A program made the translations under genes and the position numbers. The notes under the pieces were generated by a model. The model searched no databases, had not been told where the DNA came from, and worked only from the letters and a program-made list of their open reading frames with translations. Below, one piece after another: positions 1 through 6,421 of a stretch of 12,871 bases of DNA. Positions within the stretch are counted from its first letter, which is position 1. Every line of letters starts with the position of its first letter. This stretch comes from Prolixibacteraceae bacterium (GTDB lineage Bacteria > Bacteroidota > Bacteroidia > Bacteroidales > Prolixibacteraceae), in NCBI GenBank assembly GCA_003457135.1, contig DMSQ01000064.1, positions 29,368 through 42,238 on the forward strand, given 5' to 3'.

Positions 1-76
1 AAATTCATTGACGGGTTTCCTTCCATCTAAGAATAAATCTTTGTAGATAATTTTAGACTAACTGCTCAATATTCTG

Positions 77-325
77 TCAACCGTAGAAAATTTGCACCGG
101 CAAAATGGTTACACCAGTTAACCTCGAAATCAGTTTAGAATTGTCCGCAGCAGATGGTCTTTTTTCGTGTTTCAAAACCGGGTAAAGTTCCTTTTGAGGC
201 TGTGTTAATGCGGATAGACGACCGGCTTCCAAACTTGCATCAGACCAAAGTGTAGCCACATCTGCAGAACGGTTCCCGATACAAAAACCCAAAATGAAGA
301 AAACAGGCTGACAGGAAGATGGCAA
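77..325 (-). other. ORF-like stretch, possibly a repeat or gene remnant
   Basis: The reading frame gives up to 82 residues from a TTG at 325 and is open upstream to a TAA at 356-358. There is no ATG, no ribosome binding site, and it lies downstream of a strong terminator for its own strand, so its transcription would need a promoter inside 326-395, which I cannot see. The N-terminal part is hydrophobic and Cys-containing, the rest polar and without recognisable motifs. I do not recognise a protein family. A multicopy Bacteroidota repeat or a decayed gene is as likely as a real protein. Confidence 0.2.
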
Positions 326-395
326 TCCCGGCTGAAACCATAAGCCGAAAGGATTTTAGGAGAGAAAAAGTCCCTATAAACGTGGGTTAGCGACC

Positions 396-417
396 AAAAA
401 AGAGGCGAAGCCTCTTT
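396..417 (-). terminator. Intrinsic terminator after the zinc-ribbon gene
   Basis: A perfect 8-bp stem, AAAGAGGC / GCCTCTTT, with a GAA loop lies at 399-417, just after the stop codon at 424. Read on the minus strand, the stem is followed by a run of T (AAAAAA at 396-401 on the plus strand). A run of T also follows on the plus strand at 420-424, so it could work in both directions. It ends the three-gene run 1136-424. Confidence 0.8.
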
Positions 418-423
418 CCTTTT

Positions 424-639
424 TCAGTAAGCACATGGACCATTACCATTCATCATGTCTTCGTCGGCTGCTGCTGATCTAAATTGCCTGTATGGACCCT
501 CGCCACATTTTTCGCAATACGCCTTTCGGTCTGACGGCCAGTAATAAATTTGAGTTCCTTTTTTGATGCTGCAACCACATTTGGAGCAGACGGAATTAAA
601 CTTTGCAGTAATCATTCTTGGATCGTTTTTGTAAGTCAT
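424..639 (-). CDS. Small zinc-ribbon protein of mobile-element type
   Basis: This 71-residue protein carries two CxxC knuckles, C18-x2-C21 and C42-x2-C45, 20 residues apart, which is the layout of a zinc ribbon binding one metal ion. An extra Cys sits at 23. Between the knuckles is a basic and aromatic segment (KKGTQIYYWPSDRKAYC), and the tail is acidic (SAAADEDMMNGNG). Small proteins with this pattern and an AADED tail are, from memory, common on Bacteroidota prophages and conjugative elements; their function is not established, and nucleic-acid binding is only a guess. The ATG at 639 lies 11 bp after the J-domain gene stop, so the two are probably co-transcribed. A second possible start, Met9, is less likely because the first ATG has the better spacing to the upstream gene. 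Confidence 0.75.
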   Translation of the reverse strand: MTYKNDPRMITAKFNSVCSKCGCSIKKGTQIYYWPSDRKAYCEKCGEGPYRQFRSAAADEDMMNGNGPCAY

Positions 640-650
640 AGTGTTTAGTT

Positions 651-1136
651 TTATTGAATGAAATTATTTTGATTAGCATATTGAGATTCAACTTTTTCGG
701 AGCCCCAGGCATCCCGCATATCGTCCATTGACATCAGTTTGCCGGACTTTTTGAAATATTCTCCTTTGTGCCAGTACCAGGCTAATTTTGGATGTGAGAA
801 TTTGTAGCCTTCTCCTTTCAATGTTTCCCTTACGGCAAAAGTATTACCGGTAATCCAGATCCATGAGCCAATCAGTTCGATGACAATGCCAGGCAAACTG
901 ATGATCCGGTCTAACCTTTGTCGCATTTCTTCCGAAACCTGCTGTTCATACTCTTTTCGTCCTTCCGAAAAGGTTTCGTTGCTGTTGATCAGCTTTTTGG
1001 ACAACCGGTCATACTGATCATTGATAACCTGCATGATGGCCGTGTCGCCACGTTTGTCCGGATGATACAGAAAAGCAAGGCGACGGTATTCCTTGCGTAA
1101 TTCATCCAACGTTTTGATATTCTCGAAAAACTTCAT
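651..1136 (-). CDS. J-domain protein (DnaJ-like) of phage or element type
   Basis: The 161-residue protein opens with a short J domain: helix II residues LRKEYRRLAFLYHPDK include the HPD motif at 25-27, the residues that stimulate Hsp70 ATPase, followed by the helix III pattern (INDQYDRL). There is no G/F region, zinc-finger domain or DnaJ C-terminal domain, so this is not housekeeping DnaJ. The C-terminal half (about 85-150) carries the pattern GSWIWITGNT, then LKGEGYKFSHPKLAWYWHK, which I recognise as typical of J proteins on phages and mobile elements. Such proteins may recruit host DnaK to remodel a replication or packaging complex (inference). The ATG at 1136 has no clear Shine-Dalgarno, as usual in Bacteroidota. 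The zinc-ribbon gene follows after 11 bp. Confidence 0.85.
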   Translation of the reverse strand: MKFFENIKTLDELRKEYRRLAFLYHPDKRGDTAIMQVINDQYDRLSKKLINSNETFSEGRKEYEQQVSEEMRQRLDRIISLPGIVIELIGSWIWITGNTFAVRETLKGEGYKFSHPKLAWYWHKGEYFKKSGKLMSMDDMRDAWGSEKVESQYANQNNFIQ

Positions 1137-1255
1137 GTGATTTTACCAATGCCCTTTGGATTTTTGTAGGCTGGCTCTCCTGTTAATTTTGAGCCACCAG
1201 CACATTGAGCAGACCGGATTCTTGTCAATGGCCGAATGTCAGTTTACGAACCCCA

Positions 1256-1291
1256 AGCCTCACCCCAACCCTCTCCGAAGGAGAGGGAGTT
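1256..1291. repeat. REP-like palindromic element
   Basis: The arms CCCTCTCC (1269-1276) and GGAGAGGG (1280-1287) pair perfectly over 8 bp around a GAA loop, preceded by CCTCACCCCAA. Short palindromes of the form CCTCACCCC...CTCTCC...GGAGAGGG are dispersed in many Bacteroidota and other genomes. Here it lies between two genes, as REP-like units usually do. Copy number in this genome cannot be seen from one window. Confidence 0.6.
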
Positions 1292-1308
1292 CGGAAACTG
1301 AACTAGCA

Positions 1309-1357
1309 CGAAGTGTTGCTTCGATTGGAATACCGGATGATCAGCATTTCGAAGCAA
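1309..1357. repeat. Overlapping inverted repeats on CGAAG/CTTCG
   Basis: CGAAG (1309-1313) pairs with CTTCG (1319-1323) across a 5-nt loop. The second arm is also part of TTGCTTCGA (1316-1324), which pairs perfectly over 9 bp with TCGAAGCAA (1349-1357) across a 24-nt loop. The two hairpins share sequence and exclude each other. It may be a mobile-repeat scar or a structured RNA element; the sequence alone does not decide. Confidence 0.4.
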
Positions 1358-1453
1358 GCCTTGACTTTTCCGGGATGCGTAAATACCTTTGCTCATAAAT
1401 TATTGGAGAGAGAACCCCTTAAAGGTTATTCTCTGATGGGAAGATCATAAAAA

Positions 1454-1489
1454 AAGAGGCATTTCGCCTCTTGTAACAGAAGCTGTTAC
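1454..1489 (-). terminator. Double hairpin terminator after the small acidic gene
   Basis: Two perfect stems follow the stop codon at 1492 on the minus strand. The first met is GTAACAG / CTGTTAC (1473-1489, 3-nt loop). The second is AAGAGGC / GCCTCTT (1454-1472, 5-nt loop), followed on the minus strand by a run of seven to eight T (plus-strand A run at 1449-1455). The second stem repeats the GAGGC/GCCTC core of the terminator at 399-417. It separates the small acidic gene from the J-domain gene. Confidence 0.8.
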
Positions 1490-1491
1490 GG

Positions 1492-1662
1492 TTATTTTTC
1501 GTAATAGCTCTTATAAGATTTGTATTCGAACTCAACCAATTCTTTGTCAAGTTCATCGGCAGCACCCTCGAAATAAACTGTTTCCAGATAATCTACGAAT
1601 GCATCCCAAACTGTGTTAGTTTCCTGATTCTTTGTGGCTGATTTTAAAGTGTAAGTTTTCAT
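1492..1662 (-). CDS. Small acidic hypothetical protein
   Basis: I do not recognise the family. From the ATG at 1662 the protein is 56 residues (MKTYTLKSATKN...). A start at 1689 would add nine residues (MHEFFKNYR); I prefer 1662 because MKTYTL is a more typical opening for a small protein of this kind, but the longer form cannot be excluded. The protein is acidic in the middle (AADELDKELVEFE) and ends in a tyrosine- and lysine-rich tail (YKSYKSYYEK). No cysteines, signal peptide or membrane segment are seen. It has its own double terminator, so it seems to be a single-gene unit. Its strand and position ahead of the J-domain gene suggest it belongs to the same mobile-element block. Confidence 0.6.
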   Translation of the reverse strand: MKTYTLKSATKNQETNTVWDAFVDYLETVYFEGAADELDKELVEFEYKSYKSYYEK

Positions 1663-1800
1663 ACGATAGTTTTTAAAAAATTCATGCACTTTTTACTGTT
1701 GAATTTTTCGGTAAACAAAAAGCAACTGGAAGATTTTTAGGACAGAATGGAAGAAAAATACCGGGAAAATTTTTGTTTAGACGTAGTCCTTAGCCGCTAA

Positions 1801-1967
1801 ATTCAACGGTTTCTTTGTGTGGATTTTAATAAAAACAAGTATGAGGAAGCTCTTACACAATCAGTCGCGAAGGAACAAGGAACCTCGCAGTTTGGGAATC
1901 AACTGATCTTTTGGGAATGGTTTATCGTGGCGCTCCGAACACCAAAGAATTTAGAGGATTAAAATAA
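1801..1967 (+). pseudogene. Possible gene remnant, two frames
   Basis: Frame one is open from 1801 with no ATG (reading NKYEEALTQSVAKEQGT from 1828). The frame one base earlier is open from 1845 to a TAA at 1965-1967 and ends LGMVYRGAPNTKEFRGLK, a C-terminus with natural composition. Neither has a credible start codon or length. The simplest reading is the end of a decayed gene with one or more frameshifts. I do not recognise the parent family. Confidence 0.2.
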
Positions 1968-2062
1968 CTAGAATTGTATGAAATCAAATAGAAATTTTAA
2001 TGAATTTATATTGAGGTATAAGTTTCGCAACACTTAAAAAGACATGACTTAACCGATTAACT

Positions 2063-2146
2063 TTATGCGAATAATTGCAATTTAAAATCCTTAATTTCCA
2101 CCGAATAAGCTTTAACCTTTGAATTACAGTTAACATACACTTTCAT
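2063..2146 (-). CDS. 27-aa mini-ORF, doubtful
   Basis: An ATG at 2146 opens 27 codons (MKVYVNCNSKVKAYSVEIK...) just 2 bp after the stop of the 34-codon mini-ORF above it and in another frame. Composition is protein-like with no repeats. It may be a small peptide or the second piece of a frameshifted gene at the end of the biosynthetic operon. Confidence 0.2.
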   Translation of the reverse strand: MKVYVNCNSKVKAYSVEIKDFKLQLFA

Positions 2147-2148
2147 TT

Positions 2149-2253
2149 TTATGTCATCTTTTCAAATATGGCTTGTTCATTCTCAAACCTATAATTAAAC
2201 TGCCTCAGAGTATTTATGTCTGTCAGAGTGGTTTGCATATCTGGAAATTCCAT
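2149..2253 (-). CDS. 34-aa mini-ORF behind the second methyltransferase
   Basis: The ATG at 2253 comes 3 bp after the TAA of the methyltransferase gene (2257-2259), so it would be translated by coupled re-initiation on the operon messenger. The 34 residues (MEFPDMQTTLTDINTLRQF...) are polar, with no membrane segment or known motif. The tight spacing matches the rest of the operon, which favours a real small gene or the surviving 5' end of a sixth operon gene. Length alone gives little statistical support. Confidence 0.3.
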   Translation of the reverse strand: MEFPDMQTTLTDINTLRQFNYRFENEQAIFEKMT

Positions 2254-2256
2254 TGC

Positions 2257-3036
2257 TTAATCTTTAGGATAGCCAGTCAGATAGGCAATACTCATCCCAA
2301 ATTTATTTCTGACCTTTCCTGAAATCCAGGTATATTGGACATTATCAATTTTATGAGCTATTTGCAGCATTTCATCGGGGCTGTAAAGCCTGAGAATAGA
2401 GATTACGCCATCCCATATTGTACAAACCGGAATGATTGGAATTAGATAGGTGAAAACCAGCCTCGAAATTCTGAATGGCTTGAAAAAAGGAGTGTAGAGA
2501 AACAATAATACCGGATGAGCAACAATGATCAGTAAAATCATCCAGAAACTTCTGTTTCCACCATCGAATATTGCAATTCCATGTCCTGCATCAACTGCAT
2601 TTTTTAGAACTTGCCTTGCTTTTTCTTTTTCAAAATGATGAAACCCGGAAAATATGGTTCTAAAGCCTTTTAATCCTGAAGGCACAGCGGTAGCGTCAAC
2701 TGGTGTACTAATATAGGTTATATCTCCCTGAGTTTTCTTTGACAAATATTCATAAGTCAGCACACTGGGAAAAAGGTCAGATAGCGTAATTTTTATTTCA
2801 GGGTTGAAAGTGTGCTTCAGGTTTTCGTAAATCATTTCAACAGCGCCACCACTGCCGGAGCATAAATCAAGAATATGATTTGAATTGGACTTGGCAAGTG
2901 CGTCTTTTAAAACTGGTAATATAGGATTGTACAGATTAAATGTTCGGAACAAAAACCGGAGGTAGTCGGTCATACTGTCCCTGATGAAGCCGGGAAACCA
3001 GGTCTGATCTTCAAATTCGAAGGCACGGAAATTCAT
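2257..3036 (-). CDS. SAM-dependent methyltransferase with hydrophobic segment
   Basis: This 259-residue protein has a class I methyltransferase fold: motif I ILDLCSGSGG at 55-64 binds SAM, an acidic strand-2 end follows (LSDLFPS, Asp87), and a motif near 130-135 reads FSGFHHF. Unlike ordinary small-molecule methyltransferases it then has a strongly hydrophobic stretch at about 163-183, a second at 190-206, and a conserved-looking WDGVISILRLYSPDEM at 208-223. The hydrophobic part suggests membrane association and a lipid-like substrate. By context it would methylate an O or C position of the phenolic or quinone product made by the operon; which position is unknown. Its ATG overlaps the stop of the FAD hydroxylase gene by 4 bp (ATGA), showing translational coupling. 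It is the last large gene of the operon. Confidence 0.8.
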   Translation of the reverse strand: MNFRAFEFEDQTWFPGFIRDSMTDYLRFLFRTFNLYNPILPVLKDALAKSNSNHILDLCSGSGGAVEMIYENLKHTFNPEIKITLSDLFPSVLTYEYLSKKTQGDITYISTPVDATAVPSGLKGFRTIFSGFHHFEKEKARQVLKNAVDAGHGIAIFDGGNRSFWMILLIIVAHPVLLFLYTPFFKPFRISRLVFTYLIPIIPVCTIWDGVISILRLYSPDEMLQIAHKIDNVQYTWISGKVRNKFGMSIAYLTGYPKD

Positions 3037-4592
3037 TCCAGGTATTTTTGAAGCGTTTTGCCAAAATCAATTGCGTTAAACTCAAGGCTTCGACCGGCGA
3101 TGTATAAATCAGGACGAACAAGGTACCAACCTGAATCTTCAATTCCGAAAGTATTGAATAGTTGCAATGTGCCCACTTCTTTACGTATATGTTTCACTGA
3201 AATTGCTTCATTGTTTTCATCAATAACCGCCTGAAAAGGTTCCGGCAAAACAGCCTTCCCAAAAACTATCAGGTGAAATGATTTAGAATTTAACGAATAG
3301 AGTATGTTCGTGGGTTCTTTCACATAAGGCAAGCGTTCGCCAGGTTTTGGTGCATGTGCCGGAAAATGATCGTCGGGCAAATTATTTTTATACCTGATGC
3401 CAATTCCGGAAACCGCTTTGAAAATAGGTATTTGCATAGAAGTATTCTTTTGGAACCTGGCAATAACCAATGGCAGAATATGTGGAACCAGATGCAAGCG
3501 GAATAATCTTGCCGGAAACGATCCGGAAGTCATCACTGAATAGGCATAATCGGTATAACGTATCATGTTTAGCGCAAGAGGTCGACGTTCTCCCTCGTAG
3601 GTATCCAACAATTTATCAGTGGCTTTTCCCTTGATATAAAAAGCCAGTTTCCAGGCTAAATTATACGAATCCTGAATCCCCGTATTCATACCCTGCGCGC
3701 CAACCGGACTATGCACATGTGCTGCATCTCCAACGAGGAAACACTGTTTTTGCCTAAAAGACTCTGCGCATCGTGAGTGTGACCGGAATACCGAGAACCA
3801 TTGGGGATTAAGCAATTCAAATCCTGAATCAATATTTGCCGCAAAGAAATCTTTCACATCTTCAAAACTAGCATCCACTTTCTGTTGGATGAGCGCAATC
3901 AAGCCATCGATACGCCAACGGTTATCAGTCAATGGGAAACAACCCAAGGTATAGCCGTTAGTAAACGAGAATAAAATTTCCTGACCAGTTAAAGGCAATC
4001 GGGCTTCGCAATCAGTAATGAAAAGCTTTTGTTGATGTGTTTTGCCATGAAACGGAATTCCAAGCTTTTTGCGCACAAGGCTATTGTTTCCATCTGCGCC
4101 AATCAGAAACCTTGATTTTATGACCTGAATCTCTCCGTTTTCAGTTCTTATTTCTGAGGAAACAAGTTCATCATTACTCGTAAAATCCACTAATTCAGTA
4201 TTATTCTCAATGCTGAAATATTTCGCTTTTAGAAATTCAATTAGAAGGTTCTCGGTTTGCCATTGTTCAATCATCAGAAAAAAGGGGAAACGGGTTAAGT
4301 CTAACCCAAATCGGCTAATATCAATGATTTTGATTTTTTGTGAATTGAAACGGAAATGAATGGACCGGGCAATAATACCAGCCTCAATGGCTTTTTTAGC
4401 AAGGCCAATTTGGTCCAGAATTTCCAGGGTGCGGGCGTGTATAATCAATGCTCCGGAATGAATAGCCGGCGAAGCTTTTTTATCTATGATCCGGAATGAG
4501 ATGTTATGCAATATCAGCTGACAAGCCAACATCAGACCGGAAGGTCCGGCCCCGGCAATAAGCACATCAACATCATATTCGATTTTTGCCAC
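3033..4592 (-). CDS. FAD-dependent aromatic hydroxylase (PheA/TfdB/UbiH-like)
   Basis: The 519-residue protein has all three marks of a class A flavoprotein monooxygenase: the dinucleotide-binding GAGPSG at 14-19, the DG motif GADGNNSLVR at 165-174, and the GD motif FLVGDAAHVHSP at 285-296 that contacts the FAD ribityl chain, followed by GAQGMNTGIQDSYNLAWKL. The C-terminal part (about 400-519) has the thioredoxin-like fold signature of phenol hydroxylases, ending in LVRPDLYIAGRS. It would use NAD(P)H and O2 to hydroxylate an activated aromatic ring. In phenolic-lipid clusters the same class (SrsC in Streptomyces) oxidises a methylated alkylresorcinol to a hydroxyquinone, and that is the likely job here. 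Length is normal and no key residue is missing. It starts 13 bp after the upstream methyltransferase gene. Confidence 0.93.
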   Translation of the reverse strand: MAKIEYDVDVLIAGAGPSGLMLACQLILHNISFRIIDKKASPAIHSGALIIHARTLEILDQIGLAKKAIEAGIIARSIHFRFNSQKIKIIDISRFGLDLTRFPFFLMIEQWQTENLLIEFLKAKYFSIENNTELVDFTSNDELVSSEIRTENGEIQVIKSRFLIGADGNNSLVRKKLGIPFHGKTHQQKLFITDCEARLPLTGQEILFSFTNGYTLGCFPLTDNRWRIDGLIALIQQKVDASFEDVKDFFAANIDSGFELLNPQWFSVFRSHSRCAESFRQKQCFLVGDAAHVHSPVGAQGMNTGIQDSYNLAWKLAFYIKGKATDKLLDTYEGERRPLALNMIRYTDYAYSVMTSGSFPARLFRLHLVPHILPLVIARFQKNTSMQIPIFKAVSGIGIRYKNNLPDDHFPAHAPKPGERLPYVKEPTNILYSLNSKSFHLIVFGKAVLPEPFQAVIDENNEAISVKHIRKEVGTLQLFNTFGIEDSGWYLVRPDLYIAGRSLEFNAIDFGKTLQKYLE

Positions 4593-4605
4593 TGGGGTTA
4601 CACTT

Positions 4606-5313
4606 TTATTTGTTGGTTTTTATAACCACAAGGTACCGGAAAGCCCATTTCCACTGAATTGAAAAATCCATCAGACCCGCACGTTGAATCAACGTTCCAA
4701 TTTCTTTACGCTTAAATGCCCTGAGCACCGAAACAGGTCCATCGTGTTTCGACAATGCTGATCCATTCAGTAATCTGGTCAGGAACCAAACACCATAATA
4801 AGCCATCGGATTTCGTTGCAAATCGTTAATTACAATACCCTGACACGAACTTGTTTTCAGGTATTGGAATAATTGCACCAACTTTGTGTCGTCAAGGTGA
4901 TGACAAAATAGTCCGCAATGCACGATGTCAATATCATCAGTTGCAGCAAGATAATCCTCATAATTAGCTGTAATTCCGGTAATCTCCGGGTATTTCGTGC
5001 TTTTCTCAAACAGGTATCTGATTGCATCCGCATTCAGATCAACTCCGGTAAGTTTTACACGGCATTGGTTTTCGCGCGCCCATCGGGCAATAAATCTCAG
5101 CACATCTCCACTGCCGCATCCCAAATCAACCAGATGATATTCCTTTTGTCTGTCGGTCATCAGACGTTTTATTCCTTCCAGAGAAATAGTATGTCCGCCG
5201 ATATAGCGATTCATGATATCCAGTTCGCCCAGATTTTGATGTAGCAACTGATCAGGAATATCAGGAGAATCCAACAGTTCTGACTGCCCAGAACGACTTT
5301 TAAACGAAACCAT
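4606..5313 (-). CDS. Class I SAM methyltransferase of type III PKS clusters
   Basis: The 235-residue protein has motif I LVDLGCGSGD at 61-70, Asp92 at the end of strand 2 (TGVDLNADA) to hold the SAM ribose, and a motif CHHLDD at 137-142. The N-terminal NRYIGGHTISLEGIKRL (35-51) is a pattern I associate with methyltransferases encoded beside type III PKS genes. Compared with UbiE-type enzymes it is similar in size but lacks the UbiE family signatures. It probably methylates the ring of the PKS product; O- versus C-methylation cannot be told from sequence. Its ATG lies 14 bp inside the end of the PKS gene, in another frame, so translation is coupled and stoichiometry with the PKS is likely. Confidence 0.88.
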   Translation of the reverse strand: MVSFKSRSGQSELLDSPDIPDQLLHQNLGELDIMNRYIGGHTISLEGIKRLMTDRQKEYHLVDLGCGSGDVLRFIARWARENQCRVKLTGVDLNADAIRYLFEKSTKYPEITGITANYEDYLAATDDIDIVHCGLFCHHLDDTKLVQLFQYLKTSSCQGIVINDLQRNPMAYYGVWFLTRLLNGSALSKHDGPVSVLRAFKRKEIGTLIQRAGLMDFSIQWKWAFRYLVVIKTNK

Positions 5314-6421
5314 GGCACACCATTGAAGCAGTTTCGATACTTATTCCGGGACCAAAACCCATTGCCAGCAAAGTCTCTCCATTCTTAGGATTGCGATTGA
5401 AAATTTCGTTTAGAACAAACAAAATAGTAGGCGAAGACATGTTCCCGTAATTACGCAGTACTTCATAAGAGCTTCCCAGTTCACCGTTTCCCATTTTTAA
5501 GCGGCGCTGAACGGTATCAAGGATTTTTTTACCTCCGGGATGAATAGCCCAATGATCAATAGTTACAGGTTTTAAATCTAATTTTTCAGCAATCAGTACA
5601 AGGATTTGTTCCAGTTCTTCCCCAAGGAATTCAGGTATACCGGCATCCAGTATCATTTCAAAATTGAGTGGCGATATATTCCATCCCATTAATTCTTTCC
5701 CTCTTTTAAGGAGCAAAGGGCAAAAACCTGTGAGCGAAAACCCTTTTAATTTCTTGTCAATCGCCAGGTCATCCGAAATCAGAATTATAGCTGCGGCTCC
5801 ATCTCCGAAAATAGTATTTGAAAGCAAATTATCACTGTTGCTTTTGGGTTGGAAATGAATGGTGCAAAGCTCTACACACACTATCAGCACCCTCGCATCA
5901 ACATGTGACTTTACAATGCTGTCAGCAATTTTCAGTGCAGGAAAAGCTGCATTGCAACCAATAAAATTAAGGGATGTGCGAAAAATATCAGGTGGAAGGT
6001 CTAATTTCTGGAGAAGTTCTGCATCAATACCAGGGGCATACATTCCTGTACAGGTAACTGTAATCAAATGTGTTATTCCAAAATCTTCTATTGAAGTTTC
6101 AATATTTTCAAATGCTTTTCTGACAGCTTTAAATGCTAAAGGAACGGCTTTTTGTTTATAAACATCCATTCGTTCCGAAACCATTGGCAATTCCTTGGTT
6201 GCAGGGAAAAGAATACGTTCATTGGTGCCAGAAAAATCAGGAATCACAGAATGACGGTTGCTTATACCGCTATGATGGAACAATACTTTGAGTTTACGCG
6301 AAGCATCTGCATCCAGATAAGCTTCATCCATAAATTCCAATATCGTATCCTGACTTGATGTATATTCAGGAACAGCTGTTGCGATGGAAACTATCCTGCT
6401 CGCTTTAAAACCAGTTTCCAT
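5300..6421 (-). CDS. Type III polyketide synthase
   Basis: This 373-residue protein is a chalcone-synthase-superfamily enzyme with an intact Cys-His-Asn triad: Cys156 in NFIGCNAAF, His294 in WAIHPGG and Asn327 in NYGNMSSPT. The spacings of 138 and 33 residues match those of plant chalcone synthase (C164, H303, N336). Other family marks are VTCTGMYAPGID at 122-133, FGDGAAA at 205-211 and GFGPGI at 355-360. It would load an acyl-CoA starter on Cys156 and extend it with malonyl-CoA, giving an alkylresorcinol, alkylpyrone, acylphloroglucinol or tetrahydroxynaphthalene. The starter and cyclisation mode are not readable by eye; the ring-oxidising and methylating neighbours favour a resorcinol or related phenol. 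It overlaps the UbiA gene by 17 bp upstream and the methyltransferase gene by 14 bp downstream. Confidence 0.96.
   Translation of the reverse strand: METGFKASRIVSIATAVPEYTSSQDTILEFMDEAYLDADASRKLKVLFHHSGISNRHSVIPDFSGTNERILFPATKELPMVSERMDVYKQKAVPLAFKAVRKAFENIETSIEDFGITHLITVTCTGMYAPGIDAELLQKLDLPPDIFRTSLNFIGCNAAFPALKIADSIVKSHVDARVLIVCVELCTIHFQPKSNSDNLLSNTIFGDGAAAIILISDDLAIDKKLKGFSLTGFCPLLLKRGKELMGWNISPLNFEMILDAGIPEFLGEELEQILVLIAEKLDLKPVTIDHWAIHPGGKKILDTVQRRLKMGNGELGSSYEVLRNYGNMSSPTILFVLNEIFNRNPKNGETLLAMGFGPGISIETASMVCHGFV

Larger units (their letters stand above)
1..423. other. Left-edge region without a secure gene
   Basis: Nothing here is a convincing complete gene. On the minus strand, 77-358 is open for about 93 codons but contains no ATG; the only usable start is a TTG at 325. 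Its translation has plausible composition (for example SADVATLWSDASLEAG), but the plus strand of the same stretch also looks protein-like when stops are ignored, which fits a repeat or decayed gene better than a working gene. At the extreme left the minus strand is open from 57 to 1 (ending DGRKPVNEF) with no start codon, so it may be a fragment continuing outside the window. A strong minus-strand terminator at 396-417 closes the operon on its right. Confidence 0.4.
1137..1491. other. 355-bp spacer with repeat-like hairpins
   Basis: This gap between the small acidic protein gene and the J-domain gene holds a palindromic repeat (1269-1287), a nested set of inverted repeats built on CGAAG/CTTCG (1309-1357) and the double terminator at 1454-1489. 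A plus-strand frame across it (1156-1398) is open but contains the repeat inside it (its translation there reads PHPNPLRRRG), so I do not call it a gene. The promoter of the J-domain gene should lie near 1140-1200, but I see no good Bacteroidota TAnnTTTG box. Confidence 0.5.
1690..2256. other. 567-bp AT-rich gap with gene remnants
   Basis: This gap separates the mobile-element block from the biosynthetic operon. It contains a possible plus-strand gene remnant (1801-1967) and two minus-strand mini-ORFs directly after the last methyltransferase gene (2063-2253). A 10-bp palindrome AATTGCAATT lies at 2073-2082. I see no convincing intrinsic terminator for the biosynthetic operon here. The promoter for the small acidic gene should lie in 1690-1790, but no clear box stands out. 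Confidence 0.45.

Noticed and set aside
1156..1398. An 80-codon open frame on the plus strand
   Set aside because: It reads through the palindromic repeat at 1269-1287, giving PHPNPLRRRG, a usual artefact of translated repeats.
2073..2082. Palindrome AATTGCAATT as the operon terminator or an operator
   Set aside because: It has no loop or T run, and it lies inside the 27-codon mini-ORF. Such AT palindromes are common by chance.
2205..2229. Direct repeat TCAGAGT, two copies 18 bp apart
   Set aside because: Seven bases twice in AT-rich DNA is expected by chance, and it lies inside the mini-ORF.
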